Shown: in pieces, positions 1 to 6,650 of the stretch
How the letters are laid out: every line of letters begins with the position of its first letter
How positions within the stretch are numbered: position 1 is the first letter of the stretch
Origin: Leptospiraceae bacterium
GTDB taxonomy: Bacteria; Spirochaetota; Leptospiria; Turneriellales; Turneriellaceae
Direction of reading: 5' to 3'
Length of the DNA: 7,766 bases
Assembly (NCBI GenBank): GCA_025057195.1
Contig: JANWWX010000056.1
Span: forward strand, 1-7,766
Notes under the pieces: generated by a model
Told to the model about the DNA's origin: nothing
The model's database searches: none
Seen by the model: the letters and a program-made list of their open reading frames with translations, nothing else
Made by a program: the position numbers and the translations under genes

Positions 1-564
1 ATCGATGCCATTGTCCGCCGGCGTGGTATCCGCAATTTGCGCATCGTCACTGCCGACATCAATGGCTTCCGGCCAAAAGACCGGTTTGACCGCATCGTCT
101 CTGTGGAGATGTTCGAGCATATGCGCAACTATGAAATGCTGTTCCAGCGCATCCACAGCTGGCTCAAGCCGCGCGGCAAACTCTTTGTGCATGTCTTCAC
201 CCACCGCATGTTCCCTTACCTCTTTGAAGATAGGGGTGCTGACGACTGGATGTCGCGCTATTTCTTCTCCGGTGGCACAATGCCGTCCAACTTTCTTTTT
301 GCCTACTTTGCCAAAGGGTTCCAGCTGAGCTACCACCGCATCTTCAGCGGCATGCACTACCACCTCACAGCGGAACACTGGCTGAAAAACCTGGATGCCA
401 AACGCAATGAGGTGCTGGCGATTTTCGCGCGCGTTTATGGCGCCGAGAATAGCCGGCGCTGGTTTCATTACTGGCGGGTGTTTTTCCTGGCTGTCTCCGA
501 ACTTTTCCGCACCCGGCATGGTGAAGAATGGAACGTCAGCCACTACCTTTTTGAAAAAGTATGA
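1..564 (+). CDS. CFA-synthase-like SAM-dependent methyltransferase (5' end missing)
   Basis: Frame 1 is open from the first base to the TGA at 562-564, giving 187 C-terminal residues; the start and SAM-binding glycine motif lie upstream of the window. What remains has the hallmarks of the cyclopropane-fatty-acyl-phospholipid synthase / coclaurine N-methyltransferase-like family (COG2230): a post-SAM strand reading LRIVTADINGF, the core segment FDRIVSVEMFEHM with the Glu-His pair that follows the catalytic-site strand, then WLKPRGKLFVHVFTHR, DDWMSRYFFSGGTMPS, HYHLTAEHWLKNLD and a C-terminal EEWNVSHYLFEKV. Such enzymes transfer a methyl or methylene group from S-adenosylmethionine, often to lipid acyl chains; the substrate here is unknown. 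The protein has no membrane segment and is probably cytosolic or membrane-associated. Its stop overlaps the start of the regulator gene as ATGA, so it belongs to the same operon. It differs from the second methyltransferase at 3366, which has Glu-Ala at the Glu-His position. Confidence 0.88.
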   Translation: MDAIVRRRGIRNLRIVTADINGFRPKDRFDRIVSVEMFEHMRNYEMLFQRIHSWLKPRGKLFVHVFTHRMFPYLFEDRGADDWMSRYFFSGGTMPSNFLFAYFAKGFQLSYHRIFSGMHYHLTAEHWLKNLDAKRNEVLAIFARVYGAENSRRWFHYWRVFFLAVSELFRTRHGEEWNVSHYLFEKV

Positions 565-1355
565 GGTTGACCGCCAAAAAACTGAGCGAGCTAACTTCAG
601 TGCCTGCCGCCAATATCCGCAAATGGCGAGAACGCTATGCCATCTTTGAACCACAGCGTGGTGAAAATGGCTATCTCTATTACACCTCCGAAGATTACCG
701 CGTGCTTTTGGGCATCCGCCGCCTGCTCGAGCAAGGCCAGAAGCTTTCGCACATCATGCGCATGGGGCGTACGCAGATTTTACAACAAGCACCACCGGCA
801 GACTATACCGCAGAGGAATTAGATTTTTTGGAGCACGTGATAGAAGGACGCTTCGCCGAACTTTCACGCGAATTAGACCTCTACTACCGCCAATATGGGG
901 TGGAAAGCCTGATTGAAAAAAAAATTTGGCCATACACTATCCTCATTGGTAAGGCGTGGGAGTCGGGTTTTATCACCGTGGCCACTGAACATGCCTATAG
1001 CCGTTGGATGATGGGCTATCTTTCGCAGTTGGCGCTTTCGTTCAACCGCAAGAATTCGGGAGAACGCCTCTTTGTCTGCTTTCCAGGGGATGAGCACGAG
1101 CTGGGGGCCATGATGCATTATACCTTGCTTTCGGCGCGCGGTATGGGAGGAAAATTCTGCGGTTCGCTGTCTTTGGAAAAAATTTTTGAGGAACTGAGCC
1201 GAGGGGATTACGACGAACTGCACGTTTCAATCACCATCCCACGGCCGCGTGAAGAGATTGAAAAATTTGTGGCGCAGGTGCACAAAAGATACCCGCATGT
1301 GCGCATCAAACTTGGTGGCATTGGCGCACGGCCAAGCAGCGGAGCAAAATCGTGA
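561..1355 (+). CDS. litR: MerR-family regulator with cobalamin-binding domain (CarH/LitR-type light sensor)
   Basis: This 264-residue protein joins a MerR winged helix-turn-helix (about residues 2-75; LTSVPAANIRKWRERY, then the wing ENGYLYYTSED) to a four-helix bundle (about 85-165) and a Rossmann B12-binding domain (about 167-258). The CarH cobalamin signatures are intact: W133-x9-E143-H144, which caps the upper face of adenosylcobalamin, and D177-x-H179-x-x-G182, whose His is the lower axial cobalt ligand. Known CarH/LitR proteins bind DNA as AdoCbl-loaded tetramers in the dark and release it when light breaks the Co-C bond. By inference this protein represses its own operon in the dark. 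The residue after W133 is Glu134, where Thermus CarH has His132, the ligand formed after illumination. The ATG overlaps the upstream stop (ATGA) and has no good Shine-Dalgarno, so translation is probably coupled and the operator should lie upstream of the window. A run of nine A at 916-924 lies inside the gene without breaking the frame. Confidence 0.92.
   Translation: MRLTAKKLSELTSVPAANIRKWRERYAIFEPQRGENGYLYYTSEDYRVLLGIRRLLEQGQKLSHIMRMGRTQILQQAPPADYTAEELDFLEHVIEGRFAELSRELDLYYRQYGVESLIEKKIWPYTILIGKAWESGFITVATEHAYSRWMMGYLSQLALSFNRKNSGERLFVCFPGDEHELGAMMHYTLLSARGMGGKFCGSLSLEKIFEELSRGDYDELHVSITIPRPREEIEKFVAQVHKRYPHVRIKLGGIGARPSSGAKS
1341..1344 (+). promoter_or_regulatory. Shine-Dalgarno GGAG deciding the GTG start at 1352
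   Basis: GGAG lies 7 nt before GTG 1352-1354. It supports the non-ATG start, which overlaps the regulator's TGA stop (GTGA) and places the N-terminal FAD-binding strand immediately after the first residues. Confidence 0.6.
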
Positions 1356-2608
1356 AAAAACTGGCTATTGTCGGCAGCGGTATCGCGGGACTTGGGGCAG
1401 CATGGCTTCTGCGCAAGCATTTCCATATCACCATTTTCGAAGCGGCCAGCTACGCCGGTGGCCACACCAACACCATTGATGTGCCATTACCCGAAGGTGG
1501 CGTGCAGCCTGTTGACACCGGTTTTATTGTCTTTAACGAACAGACCTACCCGAATTTACTGCAGCTTTTCCGTGAACTGGGAGTGGAATACGCCGATAGC
1601 GACATGTCGTTTTCGCACTACAACACCGAAACGGGGCTTTTGTGGTGCTCGCGTGGCTTGCGCGGTCTTTTTGCCCAGCGCCGCAACCTGCTTGTGCCTC
1701 GCTATTACCGCTTCCTTTTGGAAGCACACCGTTTTAATACACAACTGCCAAAAGATCTCGAAGCTGGCAGGGTCTATGGTTCGTTCGGCGAATACCTCAA
1801 ACGCAACGGCTACAGCGACTTTTTTGCGCAAAATTACATCATCCCAATGACTGCTGCGGTCTGGTCCACGCCACCAGAGCGGATGCTCAGCTTTCCAGCG
1901 CTGACCTTTGCGCGCTTTTTTGTCAACCACGGTTTTTTGAGCCTTTATTCTGGGCTCCAGTGGAAATATGTCCGCGGTGGCAGCAAGACCTACGTGCAAA
2001 AAATCCTCAATGGCTTTGGCGGCAAAATCCATCTCAACTCGCCGGTAATCCGTGTTGAGCGCAGAAACGACGGCGTTACCGTTGTCCTTAAAAATAAAAC
2101 AGCAAATTTTGACGGCTGCCTGATCGCAACCCACGCAGACCAGGCGCTCAAAATTTTGGCCAAACCCACACCCGAAGAGAAGAGGCTGCTTTCGCTTTTC
2201 CGTTATGAAAAAAACGAAGCGGTCTTACACAGCGACCCCACTGTGATGCCACCATTGCGACGCACCTGGTGTTCGTGGAATTTCAAACTAGGGAAAAATG
2301 CGCGGGGTGAAATAAAACCAACAGTCGTCTATTACATGAACCTGCTGCAGCGCATACCCGGCAAAACCCCGTACTTTGTTTCGCTCAACGATTTTACACC
2401 GATCCAAGAAGAAAAAATATACCGCCGCATTGTGTACGAACACCCGCTTTTCGATGAAAAGACCGAACAGGCACAACCGCAGCTTTCTCGGCTCAACGAA
2501 AGCGGGCGCATCTTTTTTTGTGGCAGCTACTTCCGCTATGGCTTCCACGAGGACGCCTTTTGGTCGGCGATCCAGGCGACAGCAGCAATCCGGAGACGCA
2601 TTTCATGA
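1352..2608 (+). CDS. FAD-dependent amine-oxidase-like oxidoreductase
   Basis: This 418-residue flavoprotein belongs to the NAD/FAD-binding, amine-oxidase-like family COG2907. The N-terminal dinucleotide-binding fold is clear: IVGSGIAGLGAA with GxGxxG at residues 8-13, the acidic end of the second strand at E30, then AGGHTNT, and the VDTGFIVFN segment (about 54-62). Further family landmarks are an RRTWCSWNF segment in the middle of the substrate domain and a C-terminal FAD-closing motif, FFCGSYFRYGFHEDAFWSAI. There is no signal peptide or membrane helix. In many bacteria this family sits beside DUF1365 and a CFA-type methyltransferase, as here, and it has been proposed to desaturate or oxidise acyl chains. 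The actual substrate cannot be read from the sequence. Translation starts at GTG with a good Shine-Dalgarno; the stop overlaps the next start as ATGA. Confidence 0.9.
   Translation: MKKLAIVGSGIAGLGAAWLLRKHFHITIFEAASYAGGHTNTIDVPLPEGGVQPVDTGFIVFNEQTYPNLLQLFRELGVEYADSDMSFSHYNTETGLLWCSRGLRGLFAQRRNLLVPRYYRFLLEAHRFNTQLPKDLEAGRVYGSFGEYLKRNGYSDFFAQNYIIPMTAAVWSTPPERMLSFPALTFARFFVNHGFLSLYSGLQWKYVRGGSKTYVQKILNGFGGKIHLNSPVIRVERRNDGVTVVLKNKTANFDGCLIATHADQALKILAKPTPEEKRLLSLFRYEKNEAVLHSDPTVMPPLRRTWCSWNFKLGKNARGEIKPTVVYYMNLLQRIPGKTPYFVSLNDFTPIQEEKIYRRIVYEHPLFDEKTEQAQPQLSRLNESGRIFFCGSYFRYGFHEDAFWSAIQATAAIRRRIS
2592..2595 (+). promoter_or_regulatory. Shine-Dalgarno GGAG deciding the ATG start at 2605
   Basis: GGAG lies 9 nt before ATG 2605-2607. 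It supports this start over the longer in-frame opening at TTG 2518, which would overlap the oxidoreductase by about 90 nt and add residues not typical of DUF1365. Confidence 0.55.
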
Positions 2609-3369
2609 TAGAAGGTATTTACGAAACACGTATTTGGCACAGCCGGCAACGGCCTGTCGCACAGTATTTTCAGGTTCAAGGTTACATGCTTTTGGTCGAT
2701 GTGGCGCGCTTTGACGCTGAGGATTTTCCCTCGAGGCTTTTAGGTTTCCGCAAGGCACGCTGGCACCATTTCCGCCGCGATGATTTCACACTGATTGCAG
2801 ACACGAAAAAAAGTGCTGTGGACTGCGCGCGCGAATTCCTATTCCAGCATGCTGGGGTTCGCGCCGACCAATTTTTCCTTTTGGCGCATCCCGCAGTGGC
2901 TGGCTACAACTTTAACCCAGTGAGCTTTTTTTTCTGCCTGCGTCAGGGAAAGCACGTTGCCACCATCGTTGAGGTCAACAACACTTTTTACGAACAAAAG
3001 CATTATATTGTGCCGGCGCACAATAGCCAAGTGCGTTTCAAAAAGCACTTTTATGTTTCGCCGTTTATCTCACCCCTCGACGATTTTATCATGCAAATCC
3101 CGCTGCCAAACGAAACCCTCGACATCCGCATCGACACTTTGCAAGGAAATTCCCCCGAGCTTTTGGCAGGACTGAGCGGAAAACGCTATCCCTTGTGCGA
3201 CCGTTGGCTCTTGTGGTTTGCGATAAAATACCCATTCCACACGCTGCGGGTGATCACGCTCATCCATTACTATGCTCTCAAGCTATTTTTGCGCAAAGTG
3301 CCTTACTTCCGAAAAAAATCGGCCGACGCCGCCATTGTCCATTCACTCTTGATGAGGAGTTCGCGATGA
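2605..3369 (+). CDS. DUF1365 family protein
   Basis: The 254-residue product starts as DUF1365 proteins do (IYETRIWHSRQRPV, then QYFQVQGYMLLVDV, about residues 5-33). It carries the family's core motifs: GYNFNPVSFFFC (100-111), VEVNNTF (122-128), KKHFYVSPF (146-154) and a C-terminal KYPFHTLRVITLIHYYALKL (208-227). The function of DUF1365 is not established. It is genetically tied to the FAD oxidoreductase and CFA synthase in light- and singlet-oxygen-induced gene sets, and is suspected to act on modified membrane fatty acids, possibly in the oxidation steps of furan fatty acid synthesis. The hydrophobic C-terminal helix could touch the membrane, but there is no signal peptide. ATGA overlaps at both ends place it in the middle of the coupled operon. 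A run of eight T at 2926-2933 encodes the SFFF of the core motif. Confidence 0.92.
   Translation: MIEGIYETRIWHSRQRPVAQYFQVQGYMLLVDVARFDAEDFPSRLLGFRKARWHHFRRDDFTLIADTKKSAVDCAREFLFQHAGVRADQFFLLAHPAVAGYNFNPVSFFFCLRQGKHVATIVEVNNTFYEQKHYIVPAHNSQVRFKKHFYVSPFISPLDDFIMQIPLPNETLDIRIDTLQGNSPELLAGLSGKRYPLCDRWLLWFAIKYPFHTLRVITLIHYYALKLFLRKVPYFRKKSADAAIVHSLLMRSSR
3354..3359 (+). promoter_or_regulatory. Shine-Dalgarno GAGGAG for the second methyltransferase
   Basis: GAGGAG ends 6 nt before ATG 3366-3368 and is the strongest ribosome binding site in the operon. It fixes the start at 3366 rather than at any upstream in-frame codon, even though the frame is open back to 3195. Confidence 0.75.
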
Positions 3370-4631
3370 GCTTTTATCGTAAACTTTTCGCTTATGGTCT
3401 AAAGAATGCCAAACGTGGTACACTCACCGTCAGGGAAAGATATTCCGGTGCAAGCTATACCCTGGGTGGGGATTTGCAAGGCTACAAGGCTGAGCTGACC
3501 ATCAGCGACCCTTACTTTTACCGGCACACTGTACTTTTTGGTGAGGTGGGTTTCGGAGAAGCCTATGTCGCCGGCATGTGGGAAAGCGAGGATCTGGCAC
3601 GCACACTGCGCTGGTTTGCGCACAACAGTGAGAGCCTCCCTGGCTTTGCCGGCTCGGGCTTCGAAGTGTGGTTTATCAATGTTTTGGGATTTGCCAACCG
3701 CATCCGCCATTTCTTGCGCCCCAATAGCATCAAGCTCAGCCGCAAAAACATTGCCGAGCACTACGACATCGGCAACGATCTTTATGAGCTGATGCTCGGC
3801 AGGACCATGGCCTATTCGTGTGCGCTCTTTGGCAAAGAAAACGAAAGCCTGGATGCTGCGCAAGAACGGAAATTTGCTGTGTTGTGTGAAAAACTGCAAC
3901 TGGAGAAATCTGACCACCTTTTAGAGATCGGCAGCGGTTGGGGCGGTTTTGCGATTTATGCCGCGCGCCGCTATGGTTGTCGGGTCACCACCGTCACTAT
4001 TTCCAAAGAGCAATACCAATACGCCACCGAATGGGTGCGCCGCGAACGATTGCAAAACCGTGTCGAGGTACTTTTCTCCGATTACCGGAAACTGTCAGGG
4101 CAATTTGACAAGATTGTCTCGATCGAAATGGCGGAGGCGATCGGTTACCGCTATTTTGATACCTATTTCCAAAAGCTGGCCAGCTTGCTCAAGCCCGGTG
4201 GGCTTGCCGCGCTGCAGTATATCACCATCCCTGAGCCGCGCTACGAGCGTTATCTTAAAAATACCGATTTTATTCAGATCCACATTTTCCCCGGTTCCTG
4301 CCTGCTTTCGAATCTGGAGGTTTTGCAATCCATCCACCGCACTTCAGACTTGGTACTTTTAGATCTCGAAACCATCGGCCAGCACTATGCCACCACGCTG
4401 CGCCATTGGCGCAACAACGTCCTCAAAAACCGCAATAAACTGCAGCAACTGGGCTACAGCGAAAAATTCCTGCGCAAGTGGATTTATTATCTCACCTTCT
4501 GCGAAGCTGGCTTTGCCGAACGGGTGATCAACGATGTCCAGGTGGTCTTTGGCCGCGCCAACCAAACTACGTACCGCGATTTCCACGGCCATTTGCCCGC
4601 CTACAAAGACCGCTTTGGCTATGGCAAATAA
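3366..4631 (+). CDS. cfa: Cyclopropane-fatty-acyl-phospholipid synthase family methyltransferase
   Basis: This 421-residue protein has an N-terminal lipid-binding-like domain (about 15-120) and a class I SAM methyltransferase domain (about 125-400). Visible signatures are IAEHYDIGNDLYELML (129-144), MAYSCALF with the conserved Cys152, the SAM loop LEIGSGWGGFA (186-196), VSIEMAEAIG with Glu257, LLKPGGLAALQYITIPE, QIHIFPGSCL (304-313) and WIYYLTFCEAGF with the Tyr pair 374-375. E. coli Cfa adds a methylene bridge to cis double bonds of phospholipid acyl chains using a bicarbonate held by Cys, Glu, His, Ile and Tyr. Here Cys, Glu and Tyr are present. By hand alignment, the His in the strand after the KPGG turn appears to be Gln, and Glu-His is Glu-Ala. 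These changes occur in the LitR-linked subgroup as I recall it. The product may therefore be methylated rather than cyclopropanated. The start has a strong Shine-Dalgarno and an ATGA overlap. Confidence 0.93.
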   Translation: MSFYRKLFAYGLKNAKRGTLTVRERYSGASYTLGGDLQGYKAELTISDPYFYRHTVLFGEVGFGEAYVAGMWESEDLARTLRWFAHNSESLPGFAGSGFEVWFINVLGFANRIRHFLRPNSIKLSRKNIAEHYDIGNDLYELMLGRTMAYSCALFGKENESLDAAQERKFAVLCEKLQLEKSDHLLEIGSGWGGFAIYAARRYGCRVTTVTISKEQYQYATEWVRRERLQNRVEVLFSDYRKLSGQFDKIVSIEMAEAIGYRYFDTYFQKLASLLKPGGLAALQYITIPEPRYERYLKNTDFIQIHIFPGSCLLSNLEVLQSIHRTSDLVLLDLETIGQHYATTLRHWRNNVLKNRNKLQQLGYSEKFLRKWIYYLTFCEAGFAERVINDVQVVFGRANQTTYRDFHGHLPAYKDRFGYGK

Positions 4632-5334
4632 ACTCTGTCCAGTTTTATCCCTCAGTCTCATGCTTGCACCAGAACTCCTTTTCGCCATCGAAAAAACAGT
4701 GCACTACCGCGGCGATGCGTTTGACCTAAGGACTGGTAAATTCCTCTATTCTGAAAACCACACGGAGTTTTACCGTAACGGCGTGCATACACACTCTTAT
4801 GTTTCTTACCGCGACGCTGCGGGAAAGGAATTTGCCCACAAGAAAGTCAACTTTGTTCCCGAAAAAACGCAACCATCGTTTGAGCTTTTTGACAGCCGCG
4901 ACGGCTACACCGAGGGGATCCGCCGCGAGAATGGCAAAACCATATACTACGCACGGCGCAAAGCCGAGGAACCGCTCAAAAGCAAAGCCGTCGTCACACC
5001 AAAACCGGCGGTATTCGATGCCGGTTTTGATTATTTCGTGCGCGAAAATTTTGGTGCGCTCTGCTCTGGTAAAATTTTGTCTTTCTATTTTGCGGTGCCT
5101 GTGGAACTCGATTACTTTGCATTCCGCATTTCACAAAAAGGTTCTGGCGAAAAATGCCTGCTTTATCTGGAGCTGGACAATTTTTTCCTGCGCCAATTGG
5201 TGAAGCCGGTGAAACTCTGGTATGACAACCAAACCCGCCGGCTTTTGCAATACGAAGGAATCTCCAATATTAACGGCCCTGATGGCAAAAGCCTGCGTGT
5301 GCGCATTGTCTTCCGCTATCCCGAAAATCCATGA
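4621..5334 (+). CDS. Uncharacterised exported protein
   Basis: I do not recognise a named family in this 237-residue protein. The N-terminus resembles a signal peptide: one Lys at residue 4, a hydrophobic stretch through about residue 21, and a plausible cleavage after Ala22 (LFA|IE). No lipobox Cys stands at the cleavage point, so a soluble periplasmic protein is more likely than a lipoprotein. The mature part is rich in alternating aromatic and charged residues: YRGDAFDLRTGKFLYSENH, VFDAGFDYFV (131-140), LSFYFAVPVELDYFAFRI (153-170), LYLELDNFFL and LQYEGISNINGPDGK. These suggest beta strands, perhaps an open barrel that could bind a lipid-like ligand, but this is inference. The ATG at 4621 overlaps the CFA stop by 11 nt and has no Shine-Dalgarno; the next in-frame ATG, 4660, would destroy the signal peptide. 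The stop overlaps the transporter start as ATGA. It is not the DUF3833 lipoprotein often found at this place in similar clusters. Confidence 0.82.
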   Translation: MANKLCPVLSLSLMLAPELLFAIEKTVHYRGDAFDLRTGKFLYSENHTEFYRNGVHTHSYVSYRDAAGKEFAHKKVNFVPEKTQPSFELFDSRDGYTEGIRRENGKTIYYARRKAEEPLKSKAVVTPKPAVFDAGFDYFVRENFGALCSGKILSFYFAVPVELDYFAFRISQKGSGEKCLLYLELDNFFLRQLVKPVKLWYDNQTRRLLQYEGISNINGPDGKSLRVRIVFRYPENP

Positions 5335-6629
5335 CGCTGCTTCCCCTCTCGCTATATGCCTTAGCCGAAACAGGCATCTTTGCTGTGGAGTTTTTCGTCC
5401 GCTTGCAGCTTTTGATTTTTTACACCGATAAAATTGGCTTGGAAAGCTACCTCGCTTCGCTGGCGGCAGGGGTGGCACTCGTCTGGGATGCATTTATCGA
5501 TCCTTACGTCGGCTCCTGGTCTGACCGCACCACCAGCCGTTGGGGCAACCGCAAACCGTTTTTGGTTGCGGGTGCACTTTTCATTTTGCCATCTTTGACT
5601 TGGCTATTTGCTCCTTACCGTGGCTTCGGCAGCACCGGCGTTTTTTTACAACTTTTGTGCGCCAACCTGCTGCTCAATACCGGTATCACCCTGGTGACAG
5701 TGCCACATGCGGCGATCTCGGCCGAGCTTTCTAAAGACGCTGCAGTACGCGTGCGCATCTTCGCTGCACGCCTCGTTTTTGCCAACTTGGGTTTGGTGGT
5801 CGGGTTGCTTGTGCCGGCAGCGCTTTTGCAACAGGCAAGAGACCATAATACCAGCGCTGGCGTTTATCCGCAAATCGCCGCTCTGGTGGGGGTTTTTGCA
5901 TTCCTCTCCGTCATCATCTGCGTGCTTTCGCTCAAAAGTAGCAATACCACCACGCGGGCGCAGCAAGGTTTTATGCGCCACCTCAAGACCGCGTTCCGCA
6001 ACCGGTTTTTCACAGCCCTCTTTGCTGCCGGGTTTTTGGCGTATATTGGTGTTGCCATCAATTCCACATTAGCCCGCTACTACTACGATCACTACCTCAA
6101 GCTCAATGAATTCCAGTTTGCCCTGGTGCTTTTGGTTTTTATCGTTGTTTGGTCGCTTTCAGCCGTGCTATGGGTTATGCTCGCCGACCGTTTCGGCAAA
6201 GACCTGCCAGCGACGTTGGGGATTTGTGGCTTGGGTGCAATGACCATCGCCTGCTATCCGCTTTTTCCGGAACGCAGTGTCACAGGACCGCTGGTGGCTG
6301 CCGTCGTCGGTGGGATTTTTACGGGCTGCATTCTACTTTTTGATTCTTTTGTTGCCGATGCCGCCGACATGGATTTTGCGCAAAGCGGGGAAAAGCGCGA
6401 AGGGCTATATTTTGGGCTGTGGAAATTTGGCATCAAGGCCGCACGCGGGGTTGCTGTCTTTTTGAGTGGGGCGCTGCTCTGGCTCATCGGCTACCGCGCA
6501 GGGGTGACACCCGAAGGCAGCGTGCCCTTTCGCATCGCACTACTTTTTGGCCCGCTTGTCGGCAGCATCTTCGTTCTTTCAGGTTTGTTATTTTATTTCG
6601 TGGCACGCCAGCACAAAGACGAAAGATAG
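5331..6629 (+). CDS. GPH/MelB-type MFS transporter
   Basis: The 432-residue product is mostly hydrophobic, with about 12 likely membrane helices. Helix II carries VWDAFIDPYVG (51-61), matching the W-D-x3-D-P signature of MelB-type cation symporters, where the two Asp bind the coupling cation (here D53 and D57). It is followed by the MFS loop SDRTTSRWGNRKPFLV (64-79). In the second half, ADRFGK (285-290) and ADAADMDFAQSGEKREGLYF with FGLWKFGIKAARG (about 342-373) match the conserved helix X-XI region of the glycoside-pentoside-hexuronide:cation symporter family. Family members usually carry sugars, but some relatives such as MFSD2A move lysolipids, and the operon context favours a lipid-related or stress-related substrate. 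That assignment is inference. The gene lacks a Shine-Dalgarno and probably depends on coupling through the ATGA overlap. It is the last gene of the operon; its TAG is 51 bp from the end of a convergent gene. Confidence 0.9.
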   Translation: MTLLPLSLYALAETGIFAVEFFVRLQLLIFYTDKIGLESYLASLAAGVALVWDAFIDPYVGSWSDRTTSRWGNRKPFLVAGALFILPSLTWLFAPYRGFGSTGVFLQLLCANLLLNTGITLVTVPHAAISAELSKDAAVRVRIFAARLVFANLGLVVGLLVPAALLQQARDHNTSAGVYPQIAALVGVFAFLSVIICVLSLKSSNTTTRAQQGFMRHLKTAFRNRFFTALFAAGFLAYIGVAINSTLARYYYDHYLKLNEFQFALVLLVFIVVWSLSAVLWVMLADRFGKDLPATLGICGLGAMTIACYPLFPERSVTGPLVAAVVGGIFTGCILLFDSFVADAADMDFAQSGEKREGLYFGLWKFGIKAARGVAVFLSGALLWLIGYRAGVTPEGSVPFRIALLFGPLVGSIFVLSGLLFYFVARQHKDER

Positions 6630-6650
6630 AGGACAGATTGCAATCCCCGA

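Noticed and set aside
1556..2134. 192-codon open frame on the minus strand
   Set aside because: It is antisense to the well-supported FAD oxidoreductase, and its translation has no recognisable motif or fitting context.
2518..2604. Upstream in-frame extension of the DUF1365 gene
   Set aside because: It lies in the C-terminal FAD motif of the oxidoreductase in another frame. The family start pattern begins right after ATG 2605, which has a GGAG.
3195..3365. Upstream in-frame extension of the CFA-type gene
   Set aside because: It overlaps the DUF1365 coding region by over 170 nt, lacks a ribosome binding site and does not resemble CFA N-termini. ATG 3366 has GAGGAG at ideal spacing and an ATGA overlap.
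3399..3917. 172-codon open frame on the minus strand
   Set aside because: It is antisense to the CFA-type methyltransferase and has no family-like sequence or ribosome binding site.
4534..4620. Upstream in-frame extension of the exported protein
   Set aside because: The added residues would hide the signal peptide and overlap the conserved C-terminus of the CFA-type enzyme.
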